Source: Utricularia gibba
Lineage: Eukaryota > Streptophyta > Magnoliopsida > Lamiales > Lentibulariaceae
DNA length: 64,000 nucleotides
Assembly (NCBI GenBank): GCA_002189035.1
Contig: CM007989.1
Coordinates: forward strand, 2,046,001-2,110,000
Reading direction: 5' to 3'
This document shows, piece after piece, positions 12,241-22,570 of the stretch (positions are counted from its first letter, which is position 1; each line of letters opens with the position of its first letter). A program made the position numbers and the translations under genes. Below the pieces are notes generated by a model that worked only from the letters and a program-made list of their open reading frames with translations, made no database searches and was not told the origin of the DNA.

Positions 12241-13835
12241 TCAATGGCTGGGTGCGCCTTTGATGGATACCTCGGGGCGTCGCGGTGTGCTGCTGGCCCG
12301 GCTCACCGGATGGGGGGGATCCAGGAACACGATCACCACCGTGATGTCATCGTGGAAATGACGGCGCACTCCTCTCTCGATCTTCTTCAGGTCTGAGTAC
12401 CTCACCTCCCTCTTCTTTGCGGCCTCCTGCAACGCTGCTTTCACCAGCTTCCTCGCGCTCCCCTGGAGGTTAACATTGCTGAGCTCACAAGATGAAAACT
12501 CAATAAAGCATGCTTGGGTCGGTATGGGGTAGGGGGGATCTTACATGGGGTGGGTGATTTTGAACCAGGGTAACTGCCTCCTGGTTGGAAAGGTGTTCCC
12601 ACAGGCCATCTGATGCAAATATGATGAACTCATCCTGAGGAAGCAAGCGGTGGACTACGATGGATGGATCGGAACTCAAAATTGGCCTTTTGATGGGCTC
12701 CCGAAGGCGAAACTTTTGAAGTAACGGTTCCCTGTTATACTCAGCCTTTTTCAGATACACGTCTCCAATTGACCTTGAGACCTGTAATACAGCAAGCTAG
12801 TTCTTGATTGCACAGACGAATGAAGAACACTAGAGAGTAAAGGAAATCAGTTGCATTTTATGCCAAAGGCGGGGCGATGACTAATCTCAAGCATCAATAT
12901 TGTGCAGGTCTCAGTTAAGATAAAAAACCTGAGTGTTGACCTCAGGGCAAAGAATAAAACGAACCTGTATTAGACCCTTTACTCGCCACACATTGTGCTT
13001 TCTAACAACAATCTGGGGGTCATCTGGATGTAGAGACTGCAATTCCTGTCTGACAGATTCGATACTCGCGTTGTGTTCCATGGAGAGTTGAATAGGAAGC
13101 ACCTCTCCAGTTGCCTTGACAAGCCTTCCCAAAACAGCACGGGAGTCACCAAGGTTGGCGACATAGAGGGTCTCACCACAAAAGACGCCTACAAGGCAAC
13201 AAGAGCCAACCGCTGAAATCTGTGGTTTCATCGGCCATTCTCTGCTCACTACAGACAGAAATTCATCTTCTGTGGCTTGAAATGCCTTGCGAATGACCTC
13301 AACAGACATGGATTGATTCTCTGCGGTGAAACCTGTTGAATCATAACACCAAGGATTCATTTTGCTAACAGAAAGATTAACATAAACTAGAATCTAGAGC
13401 AATGCATCATCTTGGTGTTGCTTTTAGTTTCAAGGATGGAATTTAATCAAGTATTTAACAGAAAAAAGAACTTAAAAAACATCCAAATATTCATAGAACA
13501 TATTCACGGTACTCACTCTTAAGATGATGAAAAAGATGATCATTGATGAACCTGGATGTCTCAGGTCCACCGTGTCCGTCATAAACACCAACAAAAGTTC
13601 CGTATGGTCCTGACTCATTAACGCTCAAACAACCAGACTCGAGCTGGCTTTGATCCTCCAGTAAATTATTTGCCTGAACAACTGCCATTGAAAACTCACC
13701 ATTAATGTGATGGCCCAAGTCCTTATACCAAAGTAGACCATCTTGGCGACCACCGAGATCTGAGCCTGAGTGCACGGACCGATCTCCATTAGGCTGAAAA
13801 CAGGACCCCAAAAAGTTCATCAACCCTGATAACAT
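12241..13835 (-). CDS. Protein phosphatase 2C, clade D
   Basis: Multi-exon, reading from ATG 13835 to TGA at 12243-12241. The start [20 protein letters not shown] is typical of PP2C.D proteins. Catalytic PP2C motifs in order: [16 protein letters not shown] (metal-binding DGHGG), [15 protein letters not shown], a SIGD-type metal site region before [31 protein letters not shown], and [14 protein letters not shown] at the end. All metal-binding aspartates I could follow are present. Clade D phosphatases dephosphorylate the penultimate Thr of plasma-membrane H+-ATPases and are inhibited by SAUR proteins, restraining acid growth; this is family knowledge. Four SAUR genes occur 30-37 kb downstream. 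The 5' UTR probably extends toward 14.4 kb and may contain an intron. Confidence 0.92.
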
Positions 13836-15177
13836 CCCTCATCTCCTCGGAAACAGCCCTCCAAATTATAACAAGTTCCAGAAGCGCAAACAGAACTCAG
13901 TTTCAGAATCGTGCCTCTACTGCTCCTTTTAAAACACCCATCTGAAGAAGTACTACCCTTAAGAATACGACGGAAGATGTATGCGAAGAGAAATGTACAA
14001 GAAACTGATTCAACGCCGGTAAAAGATTCAACGTCATGTAGCAAAAAACAAACACTGCGAATGATCAAAACGAGCGACACTACAGACTACGAATCCATGA
14101 AGTGCAATTGTGAGACCGCGCATACAAAGAAATGCCATTGTCAACACATCCAAACAAAACAAGGAGAATTATAAAACCCCACCAAATTCTACAAAATCAC
14201 ACAAGCCAGTCAGGCATCACCATCCATCAGGAAATCATAAATCAGTAATCTTGGCAGAATAACAAAGATGGGGTGACTCCGAACTCATAAAAGAAATCAC
14301 CTCTTAATGTGAAAACCGGTGAGAAGGGAGTGAGATCTGAAACTGAAAGAGGAGGCTCAGATCTGTCGACCCATCAAATCAAAAGAAAAGAGAACAGCGA
14401 AATGTATGATTTGGGAAAAGTTTTCATGTCCCTCCCACTCCTACTACTCCTCCTACTCCGGCTCCAGTACCGCAGTTTTCTCCAATAGATTGCATTGTCC
14501 CCTCTTTTCTTTTGAGGGCACTGTGCAATCGCCACGACAAGCCGTGACGCTGATTGAATTTCCATAATATTCATTTGCTATTCGTCATTTTTGGCGCAGA
14601 AACTCTGACGAGGCCGCGTGACATGCTAACAGGAATCTGGGCTTTGTATAAACAATTCGACCCGGTAAAGAAGTGGGCCTTTGAATTTCTTATTATTATT
14701 TCACAGCTAAAGTCCTGGTGTTACAGTTATCAGACGCGTGTCCCGTATCATATTCGACCACGTGGACGGCATCGGTATGACCCCCGCAGTGGACGGCCCA
14801 TTTTGAATGTTTTAAAAACTCAAAGTAAAACATCCCACAGTAACCAAATGATTTTTTGATTGCGATTTAATATTTTTTATAAAAAATTAAAAATATGAAA
14901 TTTAAATAAATAATTTTATTTTTCATGATATATTCAAATATATCTTTAAAATAATACACATTTCAATTTCAATTTCAAAATAAAGCCCACCCGCATGCGC
15001 TGTATAAATAAACAAAGACTGGCGCACACCGGCGGTGCTTTCCAACTGTGAGAAGAAGAAAAAGTGAGTGCGTCCCGCGCCTGGCCTGCCTCTTTTACGA
15101 TACAAAGGTGTTTGCTTCTTCTGATCTCTTTCCTGTCCTTCATTTTCCCACCCTGTGCTTTGCAGAAGAAGAAAAAC
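13836..15177. other. Divergent intergenic region (PP2C.D / HIPP)
   Basis: The 13836-14420 part probably holds the PP2C 5' UTR, possibly with an intron, and 14420-15000 holds both promoters. A TATAAATA box for the HIPP gene is annotated separately. Open frames here have no recognisable family. Confidence 0.5.
15003..15010 (+). promoter_or_regulatory. TATA box of the HIPP gene
   Basis: TATAAATA about 170 bp upstream of the HIPP ATG, in a GC-richer stretch after AT-rich spacer. The position fits a transcription start near 15035-15045. Confidence 0.6.
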
Positions 15178-15748
15178 ATGGGCGCTTTGCATCACCTTTC
15201 GCACTTGTTCGACTGCTCCTCTTCTGCTCACCCCAAGAAGTTCAAGAAGAACAGACCCCTCCAGGTATGTATGTATGTATATGCGCCGTGTCCGGGTACC
15301 AGTTGACCCGAGTTCTTGATTCGGATCTTGGGATTCATCGTGTGTTGTGGAGTTTGATCAGACGGTGCTGATAAAGATAAAGATGGACTGCGAGGGGTGC
15401 GAGAGGAAGGTGAGGAGGTCGGTGGAAGGGATGGAGGGAGTGAGCTCCGTGGAGGTGAACCCGAAGCAGAGTAAGCTGACGGTGACGGGTTACGTGGACC
15501 CGGAGAAGGTGGTCTCCCGGGTGGCACACAGGACGGGGAAGAAGGCGGAGCTGTGGCCGTACGTCCCATACGACGTCGTCCAGCACCCGTACGCCCCGGG
15601 AGTGTACGACAGGAAAGCGCCGGCTGGGTATGTACGGAACGTGGAGGCGGATCCGTACGCTTCGCAGCTGGCGACGGCGAGCTCGACGGAGGTGCGGTAC
15701 ACCACCGCCTTCAGTGACGATAATCCCTCGGCGTGCGTCGTCATGTAG
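15178..15748 (+). CDS. Heavy-metal-associated isoprenylated plant protein (HIPP26-like)
   Basis: Two exons: 15178-15264 and 15362-15748. The start is MGALHHLSHLFDC. Exon 2 opens TVLIKIKMDCEGCERKVRRS, an HMA domain with the metal-binding CxxC motif (CEGC). It continues GYVDPEKVVSRVAHRTGKKA, then ELWPYVPYDVVQHPYAPGVY, a block typical of the HIPP20-27 group. The protein ends CVVM, a CaaX box for isoprenylation, so membrane or nuclear association is expected. About 157 residues, full length. HIPPs bind Cd, Cu or Zn, and some bind stress transcription factors. The open frame through the intron is not used: joining at CAG|ACG restores the family alignment (QTVLIK). Confidence 0.93.
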
Positions 15749-16659
15749 TAGTAAGTAGGTTATGTCGTTTAGCTGGCGACCAAAGAAGGATCTAGCGGCT
15801 TTTTGAATTCAAGCGGTGGTTTGTTTATTTGATTTCTTTTTTGTTTTTTTCCTTTTTTTTTTTTTGTAATTCTTACCTGTTTAGCTGTTGTGTGGGTTTG
15901 TTTGTGTAATAATCATTATGCCAGGATAAGGATTCCCCATTGTGCACCTTGTTGAATAGTGAACCGCCCGGTTTGTCAGGACAGCCTTCCACATGGATTG
16001 GTTTACTAATATCGTCGCATGGACCCGGTTCGCGGGTCGGTTTACTACTAATGGATAAAAAAATTGATCGTTTTAATTTTTTTTTTTTTTTTTGAAAAAA
16101 AGTAATGCGATCCTCCGAATCTTTCCTCAGCCTGCATAAAACAGCTTAAGCAAGAAGACCTAAAATAGAAGAAGATACGCTTGGGAGGCCAGAATTAGGG
16201 GTGACTATTGAAGTTAACTCAACTCATAACCGAATATGTGTATAAATATCTTGTAATTACAATGATCACATTCCACTTGGGCAATGTTTTTCGATCGTAC
16301 CACAACATGGGCTATTATTTGAGCACTTGGGATTTGCAAGTTTTTTATTGTGTTGTTTCATGGTGCATTAATCATCAACAGGCAACCATGAATGATCACT
16401 GTGAAACAGTTACAGTTACAGGCCTGGCCACAATGAAACACTGCTTCATTGAATGCACAATTCCATGAGGAAAGGGGAAAAAAATCTAGTGTTTGTCCTT
16501 CAGTTGAAGTGCAAACCAGCTACCATGGCTCCTTGAGAGATTATTGAGATGAACTGGAATCAATATTTCTAAAATCGTGAAGTCTACCAGAAGACTGTAA
16601 ACTGTAAAAGCGCTTTTGACTATGGAGACGATTTCGCACCATCTTCATCTTCCGCGCGA
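15749..16659. other. HIPP 3' UTR and downstream flank of MADS copy A
   Basis: 15749-16200 is the HIPP 3' UTR and spacer with long T runs (near 15845-15865 and 16075-16093). From about 16310 to 16659 the sequence is the conserved 3' flank of the MADS genes. The same flank recurs, diverged, at about 19921-20290 (inverted), 21120-21447 and 27480-27799. Confidence 0.6.
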
Positions 16660-17607
16660 TTAGAGGAGGGCAACATCATTTCCAACTAGAAAGCCATTGT
16701 CGTAGCAGTAAGGCCACGATGAATGAGGCAACATCATCTGCGGTTGGAATGGAGGCATATCCGATGAGTTGAAGTTCCATATTGCGGGATGGAGATCCAT
16801 GCTTTCTTGAACTGGGAAATTGACCGTATCCACTGCTTGAGTTGCTTTCATCTGCTGTTGAAACCAAGCAACCTCAGGGGTTCCGCAGTTCCGCTTTCCG
16901 GGATAAAGATCCCCGCTTTCTTGAACTGTAAAACCCGCAACGGCCCCTGCTTGAGTTTCTTGCGGCTGAAACTGAATCATGTCAGATGATTCAAGGTTCC
17001 ACATTTCAGGATAAAGATCCCTGCTTTCTTGAACTGTAAAACCCACAAGTTGAGTTTCTTGCGGCTGAAACTGAAACATCTCAGATGATTCAGGGTTCCA
17101 CATCTCGGGATACACATCCCTGCTTTCTTGAACTGTAACATTCCCAACACCACCGGCTTGAGTTGCCTTTATCGTGTCTATCCATCGTTCAGCCGTGTCG
17201 ATCTTAGCCTTCAACAACTCAACGAAGGATTCCAACTCCCCTCCCGACAAAGAACTAATCCTTTCATCATAGTCAGAGTACTTGGCGTGGTTGTTCTTTT
17301 TCGTCATCTGCTTGGTCTGATCCTTGAACAAATCAGACAAGTGATAGGTTTTGGTTCTTGAACCAAAACCCCCGTTTCTGGACTCGTAGCACTCTATCAA
17401 TCTTTCAAGTACTTCTGGTTCAGGAGGCCACACCGAGGGTTCATTTGATTCTCCAAAGGGATCCTGAATGATCATCCCGACCTCCACGTCACAAAGAACA
17501 GAGAGCTCTAAAGCCGATTTTTCAAGGGCCTTCTTCCTTTTCTGAAACGCCCTTCTCCGTTCCTTCTCACTTCGTATCAGTTCCATGCGCAGCTTCGCTC
17601 CTTCCAT
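16660..17607 (-). CDS. Type I (M-gamma) MADS-box protein, copy A
   Basis: A single-exon frame of 315 residues. The MADS domain covers about residues 1-60 (AKLRMELIRSEKERRRAFQK, then RKKALEKSALELSVLCDVEV). The VWPPEPEVLERLIECYES block after it is the NPxVWP-type feature of the M-gamma subgroup (AGL80-like), whose members act in central cell and endosperm in Arabidopsis. A short helical region (about 100-150) is followed by four tandem units of about 35 residues built on VQESxDLYPEMWNLES and FQPQETQ. The C-terminus PHSSWPYCYDNGFLVGNDVA is shared by all copies. Unusual: the protein starts MEG, where copies B, C and D have MGR, losing the conserved Arg3 that contacts DNA in MADS proteins. Otherwise open and intact. 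Confidence 0.85.
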   Translation of the reverse strand: MEGAKLRMELIRSEKERRRAFQKRKKALEKSALELSVLCDVEVGMIIQDPFGESNEPSVWPPEPEVLERLIECYESRNGGFGSRTKTYHLSDLFKDQTKQMTKKNNHAKYSDYDERISSLSGGELESFVELLKAKIDTAERWIDTIKATQAGGVGNVTVQESRDVYPEMWNPESSEMFQFQPQETQLVGFTVQESRDLYPEMWNLESSDMIQFQPQETQAGAVAGFTVQESGDLYPGKRNCGTPEVAWFQQQMKATQAVDTVNFPVQESMDLHPAIWNFNSSDMPPFQPQMMLPHSSWPYCYDNGFLVGNDVALL

Positions 17608-17750
17608 CTTCCAAAACGAGACAAGGAGGATGTCTTGGCAAGAAGAGAGTTCAGAGGATGATCAAGACAAGAGAGCCACTAATCCTTCGTAAGTAAACTG
17701 ATTAGTGCACTATGTAAACTCTCATTATAAAGCATACTATTTCATTAATA

Positions 17751-17810
17751 ACAGATGTTGTTTCCTTAATGACTCTTTGGTCAAAGAGTCATTAAGGAAA
17801 CAACATCTGT
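17751..17810. repeat. Perfect 60-bp palindrome between MADS copies A and B
   Basis: Arms 17751-17779 and 17782-17810 are exact reverse complements (29 bp each) with a 2-bp centre. It sits about 145 bp upstream of the copy A start. The right arm runs directly into a copy of the SYT exon 1 coding sequence. Shorter or diverged forms recur upstream of copy D (29020-29067 and 29110-29152), and a half copy lies upstream of copy C (about 22559-22592). Confidence 0.9.
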
Positions 17811-18830
17811 TGGTGCGGGTGCGGGCGCGGGATATCTTTTCTTCATTCACTTTCAATCCATCGATGTCAAGTTATTTTTCTCTGTCAACTCTGTTGATGG
17901 AATTAGCGGTTTCGTGTACTGCTTTTTCTTCACATAGTGTGGCAGTGCGCCTTTTCGGTGGCCTTTTAGTTTCTGGTTGTTTGACCTGTGCTTCGTTGTG
18001 GTGACTGTGTATGGAGGAAACAGGAAAGACAGCGTGCTTTGCAAGCACGGAAACTGGGCTCTAGCATTTGCTTGATGATTTTTTTTTTTGAGAAAGATGG
18101 CCTGCTCTAACTCGTTTTAACTTTGTCTACTGGTTGTAATGAGAAAAAATTGATCCATCAGAATTCTATGGTAGAATGTTCGATGCAGATCCATTTGTTC
18201 GTTTCTTTTTTTTTTTTTTTTGAGTATATGCATCGCATTATGTTTGAAGACATGATTTTGGATTAGCCTCCAAATGTCTACTGATTGTAATGAGAAAAAT
18301 TTAATCCCTCAGGATTAAATCATGCTTATCCATTTGCCCTTTTCGGTTTTTTGAGGATATGTATCGGCTTATGTTTGGATTAGCCTCAGAAGTGTCTGTT
18401 AGAAAATCTTGCCCATCTTTTTCATGGATTGTTCTTTTTAATTCTTCATAATGTTCATGAGCTTCCTGCATTTATATTTTGGCTGTTGCTGACTGTAATT
18501 GGAGATTAGCATATCATGTGTAGACAGTTTTTAAGTTGGTTAAGATATGATGTGGAATTCTTGAACCAGTTTCTGAATTTTCTTTTTCAGGATCCAGTCA
18601 TTAAACCATTGGTCGAGCATGATTCAAAAAATTTACAGCGATTCCTTCCTGAAATACCATTTTGGGTGACGAATCCAGATTACGACCGTGTAACCTTTCT
18701 CACCTTTATTTCTGGTTTCCAACATTTGTATCTCTCTGTTTTTTCTGTGACATTTTATCTGATATTATAGGTTGACTGCCTCAATTAGTTTTTGGAGATC
18801 ATTTGGCCTTACGTGGATAAAGTGATCATG
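17805..18830 (+). pseudogene. Synaptotagmin (SYT) 5' fragment: parts of exons 1-3
   Basis: The sequence matches the intact SYT gene at 23385 onward: the end of exon 1 (GAGAGYLFFI-type codons to 17876), intron 1 with deletions, exon 2 at about 18592-18691 (DPVIKPLVEHDSKNLQRFLP) and part of exon 3 at about 18771-18823. It lacks the start codon and the first 20 or so codons. The exon 1 donor reads AAGTTATT instead of AAGGTAGT, and exon 3 has an in-frame TAG where the parent has AAC AAG. It stops within exon 3 and is followed at once by MADS copy B. It cannot make a protein. Confidence 0.85.
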
Positions 18831-18867
18831 TGACATTTTTCTTCTTGCCAAGACATCGTTTTGGAAG

Positions 18868-19920
18868 ATGGGAAGAGCTAAGCTGTGCATGGAACTTATA
18901 CCAAATGAGAAGGAACGGAGGGCGTTTCAGAAAAGGAAAGGGTCCTTGAAAAATCGGCTCTAGAGCTCTCTTCTCTTTGTGACATGGAGGTTGGGATGAT
19001 CATTCAGGATCCCTTTGGAGAATCAAATGAACCCTCGGTGTGGCCTGCTGAACCAGAAGTACTTGAGAGTTTGATAGAGTGCTACGAGTCCAGAAAGGGG
19101 GGTTATGGTTCTCGAACCAAAACCTATCACTCGTCTGATTCGTTCAAGGATCAGACTGAGCAGATGACGGAAAAGAACAACCAGTACAACCACTCTGTCT
19201 ATGATGAAAGGGATTAGTTCGTTGTCGGGAGGGGAGTTGGAATGCTTTGTTGAGTTGTTGAAGGCTAAGATCGACACGGCCGAACGATGGATAGACACCA
19301 TAAAGGCAATTCAAGCAGGTGCTGTTGGGAATGTTACAGTTCAAGAAAGCAGGGATGTTTATCCCGAGATGTGGAACCCTGAATCATCTGACATGTTTCA
19401 GTTTCAACCGCAAGAAACTCAACTTGTGGGTTTTACAGTTCAAGAAAGCGGGGATCTTTATCCTGAAATGTGGAACCTTGAATCATCTGACATGGTTCAG
19501 TTTCAGCCGCAAGAAACTCAACCAGAGGATGTTATGGGTTTTACAGTTCAAGAAAACGAGGATCTTTGTCCTGAAATGTGGAATCTTGAATCATCTGACA
19601 TGATTCAGTTTCAGCCGCAAGAAATTCAAGCAGGGGCCGTTGCGGGTTTTACAGTTCAAGAAAGCAGGGATCTTTATCCCGGAATGTGGAACTTCGGACC
19701 TCCTGAGGTTGCTTGGTTTCAGCAGCAGATGAAGGCCACTCAAGCAGTGGATTCGGTGAATTTCCCAGTTCAAGTAAGCATGGATCTCCATCCTGCAATA
19801 GAGAACCTTGACTCATCGAATATGCTTCCATTCCAACAGCAGATGATGTTGCCTCATTCATCGTGGCCTTGTTGCGACGATAATGGTTTTCTGGTTGGAA
19901 ATGATGTTGCCCTTCTCTAA
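18868..19920 (+). pseudogene. Type I (M-gamma) MADS-box pseudogene, copy B
   Basis: It begins ATG GGA AGA (MGRAKL) but carries a net one-base loss near 18935-18950 relative to copies A, C and D, which leads to TAG at about 18961. A second shift, one extra G near 19209, interrupts the frame again before ISSLSGGELECFVELLKAKI. The rest stays open to the normal TAA at 19920 with the shared C-terminus (PHSSWPCCDDNGFLVGNDVA). Five tandem repeat units are present. Orientation is opposite to the other three copies: head to head with A, tail to tail with C. Residues in the MADS region also differ (LCMELIPNE against LRMELIRSE), consistent with relaxed constraint. Confidence 0.85.
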
Positions 19921-20309
19921 TCGTGCGGAAGATGAAGATGGTGCGAAATAATCTCCATGGTCTAAAGCGGTTTTACAGTTTACAGTCTTCTGGTAGAATT
20001 CATGGTTTTAGAAATATTGATTCCAGTTCATCTTAATAATCTCACTAGGAGCCATGTTAGGTAGTTTGCAGTTTAATTGAAGGGCAAACACTAGATTTTT
20101 TTCCCCTTTGCTCATTGAATCGTGCATTCAATGAAACAGTGTTTCATTGTGGCCATGTCTGTAACTGTTTCCCAATGATCTTTGGATTCGATCGCCACTA
20201 GTCTCATGGTTGCCTGTTAATGGTTCGTCCACCATGAAAGAACACATCTTGAAAAAATTGCAAATCCTAAGTGCTCAAATTATAGCCCATCTTCCGTCCC
20301 TCTGACTGA

Positions 20310-20690
20310 TCTGCAAATGACCGTGTTTGAGAACTGTGGAGAGCCAAGAGAGTCACGAAGATGACTGAGGAAGTTGCTGTTGGAATTCTTTCCGGTGTGG
20401 TGAAGGTCTAAGGAATCTTCACCAGTTCAGTTGCGAACTCAAAAGCAGGGCAGAAGTTTTTCAGCCTTCTTCCTGGTGAAATTGTGCTTGCCCATTGGAA
20501 GGCTTCAGTACCTTCTCTCCCATTTTTTTCTCTATATCACAGACAAGATATGTGATCATGTGCAATGCCAATGCCGTCTGTAACTTTTATCCAGTAAACA
20601 AAGAGTGCTTAATCTGTTGTTGTAGCCTTGTGCAGTTGCTCTGTTATGTTAATGGGCGACACAAGAATAAAATGCTTTGCTTTTACCTTC
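20310..20690 (+). pseudogene. ERD7 / senescence-domain gene fragment
   Basis: The sequence matches the end of intron 1, exon 2, intron 2 and the start of exon 3 of the intact ERD7-like gene (29572-31113), then jumps into that gene's 3' UTR. The readable protein includes TEEVAVGILSGVVKV, then a TAA, then FTSSVANSKAGQKFFSLLPG. Exons 3-4 are mostly deleted at a junction that looks identical to the one in the other ERD7 fragment (27100-27450). It directly adjoins the 3' flank of MADS copy B. Not functional. Confidence 0.85.
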
Positions 20691-20694
20691 TGGT

Positions 20695-21115
20695 TTCATA
20701 AACTGACGCGACACAAATTCCTATGAGTAGTCTCAATATTCCTAGCAGTTGTTTAAAATAAAAACAGTACACCTTTGTTTTCCGCTCTTCGCCTTGGAAG
20801 ATGATGCGGGCGTAGGGGTTCATGTGATGCTTTCCCTCAAGATCTAGAGCTTCATATATTGTAACCACAAGCACTCCACCACCATCTGGTGCATCTTCAT
20901 GGGGCTTTTGAGCTGCATCTGAATCTTCAACATCGTTGCGTGCTTCATCCTCCTTGAAAGGCTTGTAGTTAACTCCAGCTCGATCTGTCCACGAGTTTTA
21001 TCATTTTGAGGATCATTTGAGTCCAATGTCTTGAGAAGATCAAACGTCTTCACCACTGGCTCATCAGGCACAAGCTCCTTCAAGGGAACAGCGTTCATGC
21101 ACATCTTATTAAGGG
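20695..21115 (-). pseudogene. Synaptotagmin exon 10 fragment
   Basis: On the minus strand it reads NAVPLKELVPDEPVVKTFDL and QNDKTRGQIELELT, then loses frame by a one-base deletion where the parent has ELTYKPF. It resumes GGVLVVTIYEALDLEGKHH, through the exon end GEERKTK and about 60 bp of the following intron. It matches SYT exon 10 of the intact gene (about 25943-26293). On the same strand it leads into ERD7 3' UTR sequence, copying the SYT to ERD7 gene order of the intact pair but without SYT exons 11 and 12. Confidence 0.85.
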
Positions 21116-21447
21116 AAAGAGTAGTACTTAGGATTTGCAAGTTTTTAATGTTGGTTCATGATGCATTAATCATTAACAGGTAACCATGAAACCAGTGGTG
21201 ATCGAATCCAAAGATCATTTGGAAACAGTTACAGACATGGTCACAATGAAACAGTTTGCTTCATTGAATGCAAAATTTCATTAGCAAAGGGTAAAAAAAA
21301 CTAGTGTTTGCCCTTCAATTGAACTGCAAACTACCTAACATGGCTCCTTGTGAGATGATTACGATGAACTGGAATCAATATTTCTAAAACTGTGAAAGCG
21401 CTTTTGAGCATGGAGACGATTTCGCACCATCTTCATCTTCCGCAAGA

Positions 21448-22487
21448 TTAGAGAAGAGCAACATCATTTCCAACTAGAAAGCCAGTGTCGTAGCAGTAAG
21501 GCCACGATGAATGAGGCAACATCATCTGCGGTTGGAAAGGAAGCATGCCCGATGAGTCAAAGTTCCATATTGCGGGATGGAGATCCATGCTTTCTTGAAC
21601 TGGGAAACTGACCGCATCCACTGCTTGAGTTGCCCTCATCTGCTGCTGAAGCCAAGCAACCTCAGGGGTTCCGAAGTTCCACATTCCGGGATAAAGATCC
21701 CCGCTTTCTTGAACTGTAAAACCCGCAACGGCCCTGCTTGAGTTTCTTGCGGCTGATACTGAATCATGTCAGATGATTCAAGGTTCCACATTTCCGGATA
21801 AGGATTCCCGCTTTCTTGAACTGTGAAACCCATAACAGCCTCTGGTTGAGTTTCTTGCGGTTGAAACTGAACCATGTCAGATGACTTCCACATTTCAGGA
21901 TAAAAATCCCCGCTTTCTTGAACTGCAAGATCCACAAGTTGAGTTTCTTGCGGCTGAAACTGAAACATGCAAGATGATTCAGGGTTCCACAGCTCGGGAT
22001 AAACATCCCTGCTTTCTTGAACTGTAACATTCCCTGCTTGAGTTGCCATTATGGTGTCTATCCATCGTTCGGCCGTGTCGATCTTAGCCTTCAGCAACTC
22101 AACAAAACATTCCAACTCCCCTCCCGACAACGAACCAATCCCTTCATCATAGACAGAGTGGTTGTCCTGGTTGTTCTTTTCCGTCATCTGCTCTGTCTGA
22201 TCCTTGAACAAATCAGACAAGTGATAGGTTTTGGTTCGAGAACCATAACCCCCCTTTCTGGACTCGTAGCACTCTATCAATCTTTCAAGAACTTCCGGTT
22301 CAGGAGGCCACACCGATGGCTCATTGGATTCTCCAAAGGGATCCTGAATGATCATCCCAACCTCCACATCACAAAGAACAGAGAGCTCGGAAGCAGATTT
22401 TTCAAGGGCCTTCTTCCTTTTCTGAAACGCCCTTCTCCGTTCCTTCTCACTTCGTATCAGTTCCATGCGCAACTTCGCTCTTCCCAT
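21448..22487 (-). pseudogene. Type I (M-gamma) MADS-box gene, copy C (one frameshift)
   Basis: It starts at the conserved MGRAKLRMEL (22487); an upstream in-frame Met at 22547 could add 20 residues but lies outside the MADS domain. It is open through the MADS domain, the VWPPEPEVLERLIECYES block and three repeat units. One C is missing from a C run at about 21732-21734 (copy D has four, this copy three), which shifts the frame before the last two units. The downstream frame is intact to the shared C-terminus at 21448. Either a recent pseudogene with a disrupted tail or a sequencing error in a homopolymer. The N-terminal 650 bp appears identical to copy D. Confidence 0.82.
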
Positions 22488-22570
22488 CTTCCAAAACGAT
22501 GTCTTGGCAAGAAGAGAGTTATCAACACAACTGAAACTCTCATTCATATACTACTACATTGTTTCCTTCA

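Noticed and set aside
14923-15231. Minus-strand frames over the HIPP upstream region
   Set aside because: They overlap the HIPP promoter and first exon, are low complexity and match nothing.
16880-17140. Regular ~105-bp repeats suggesting a CRISPR-like or satellite array
   Set aside because: The repeats are in frame, encode the MADS C-terminal units and have no unique spacers. They are coding repeats.
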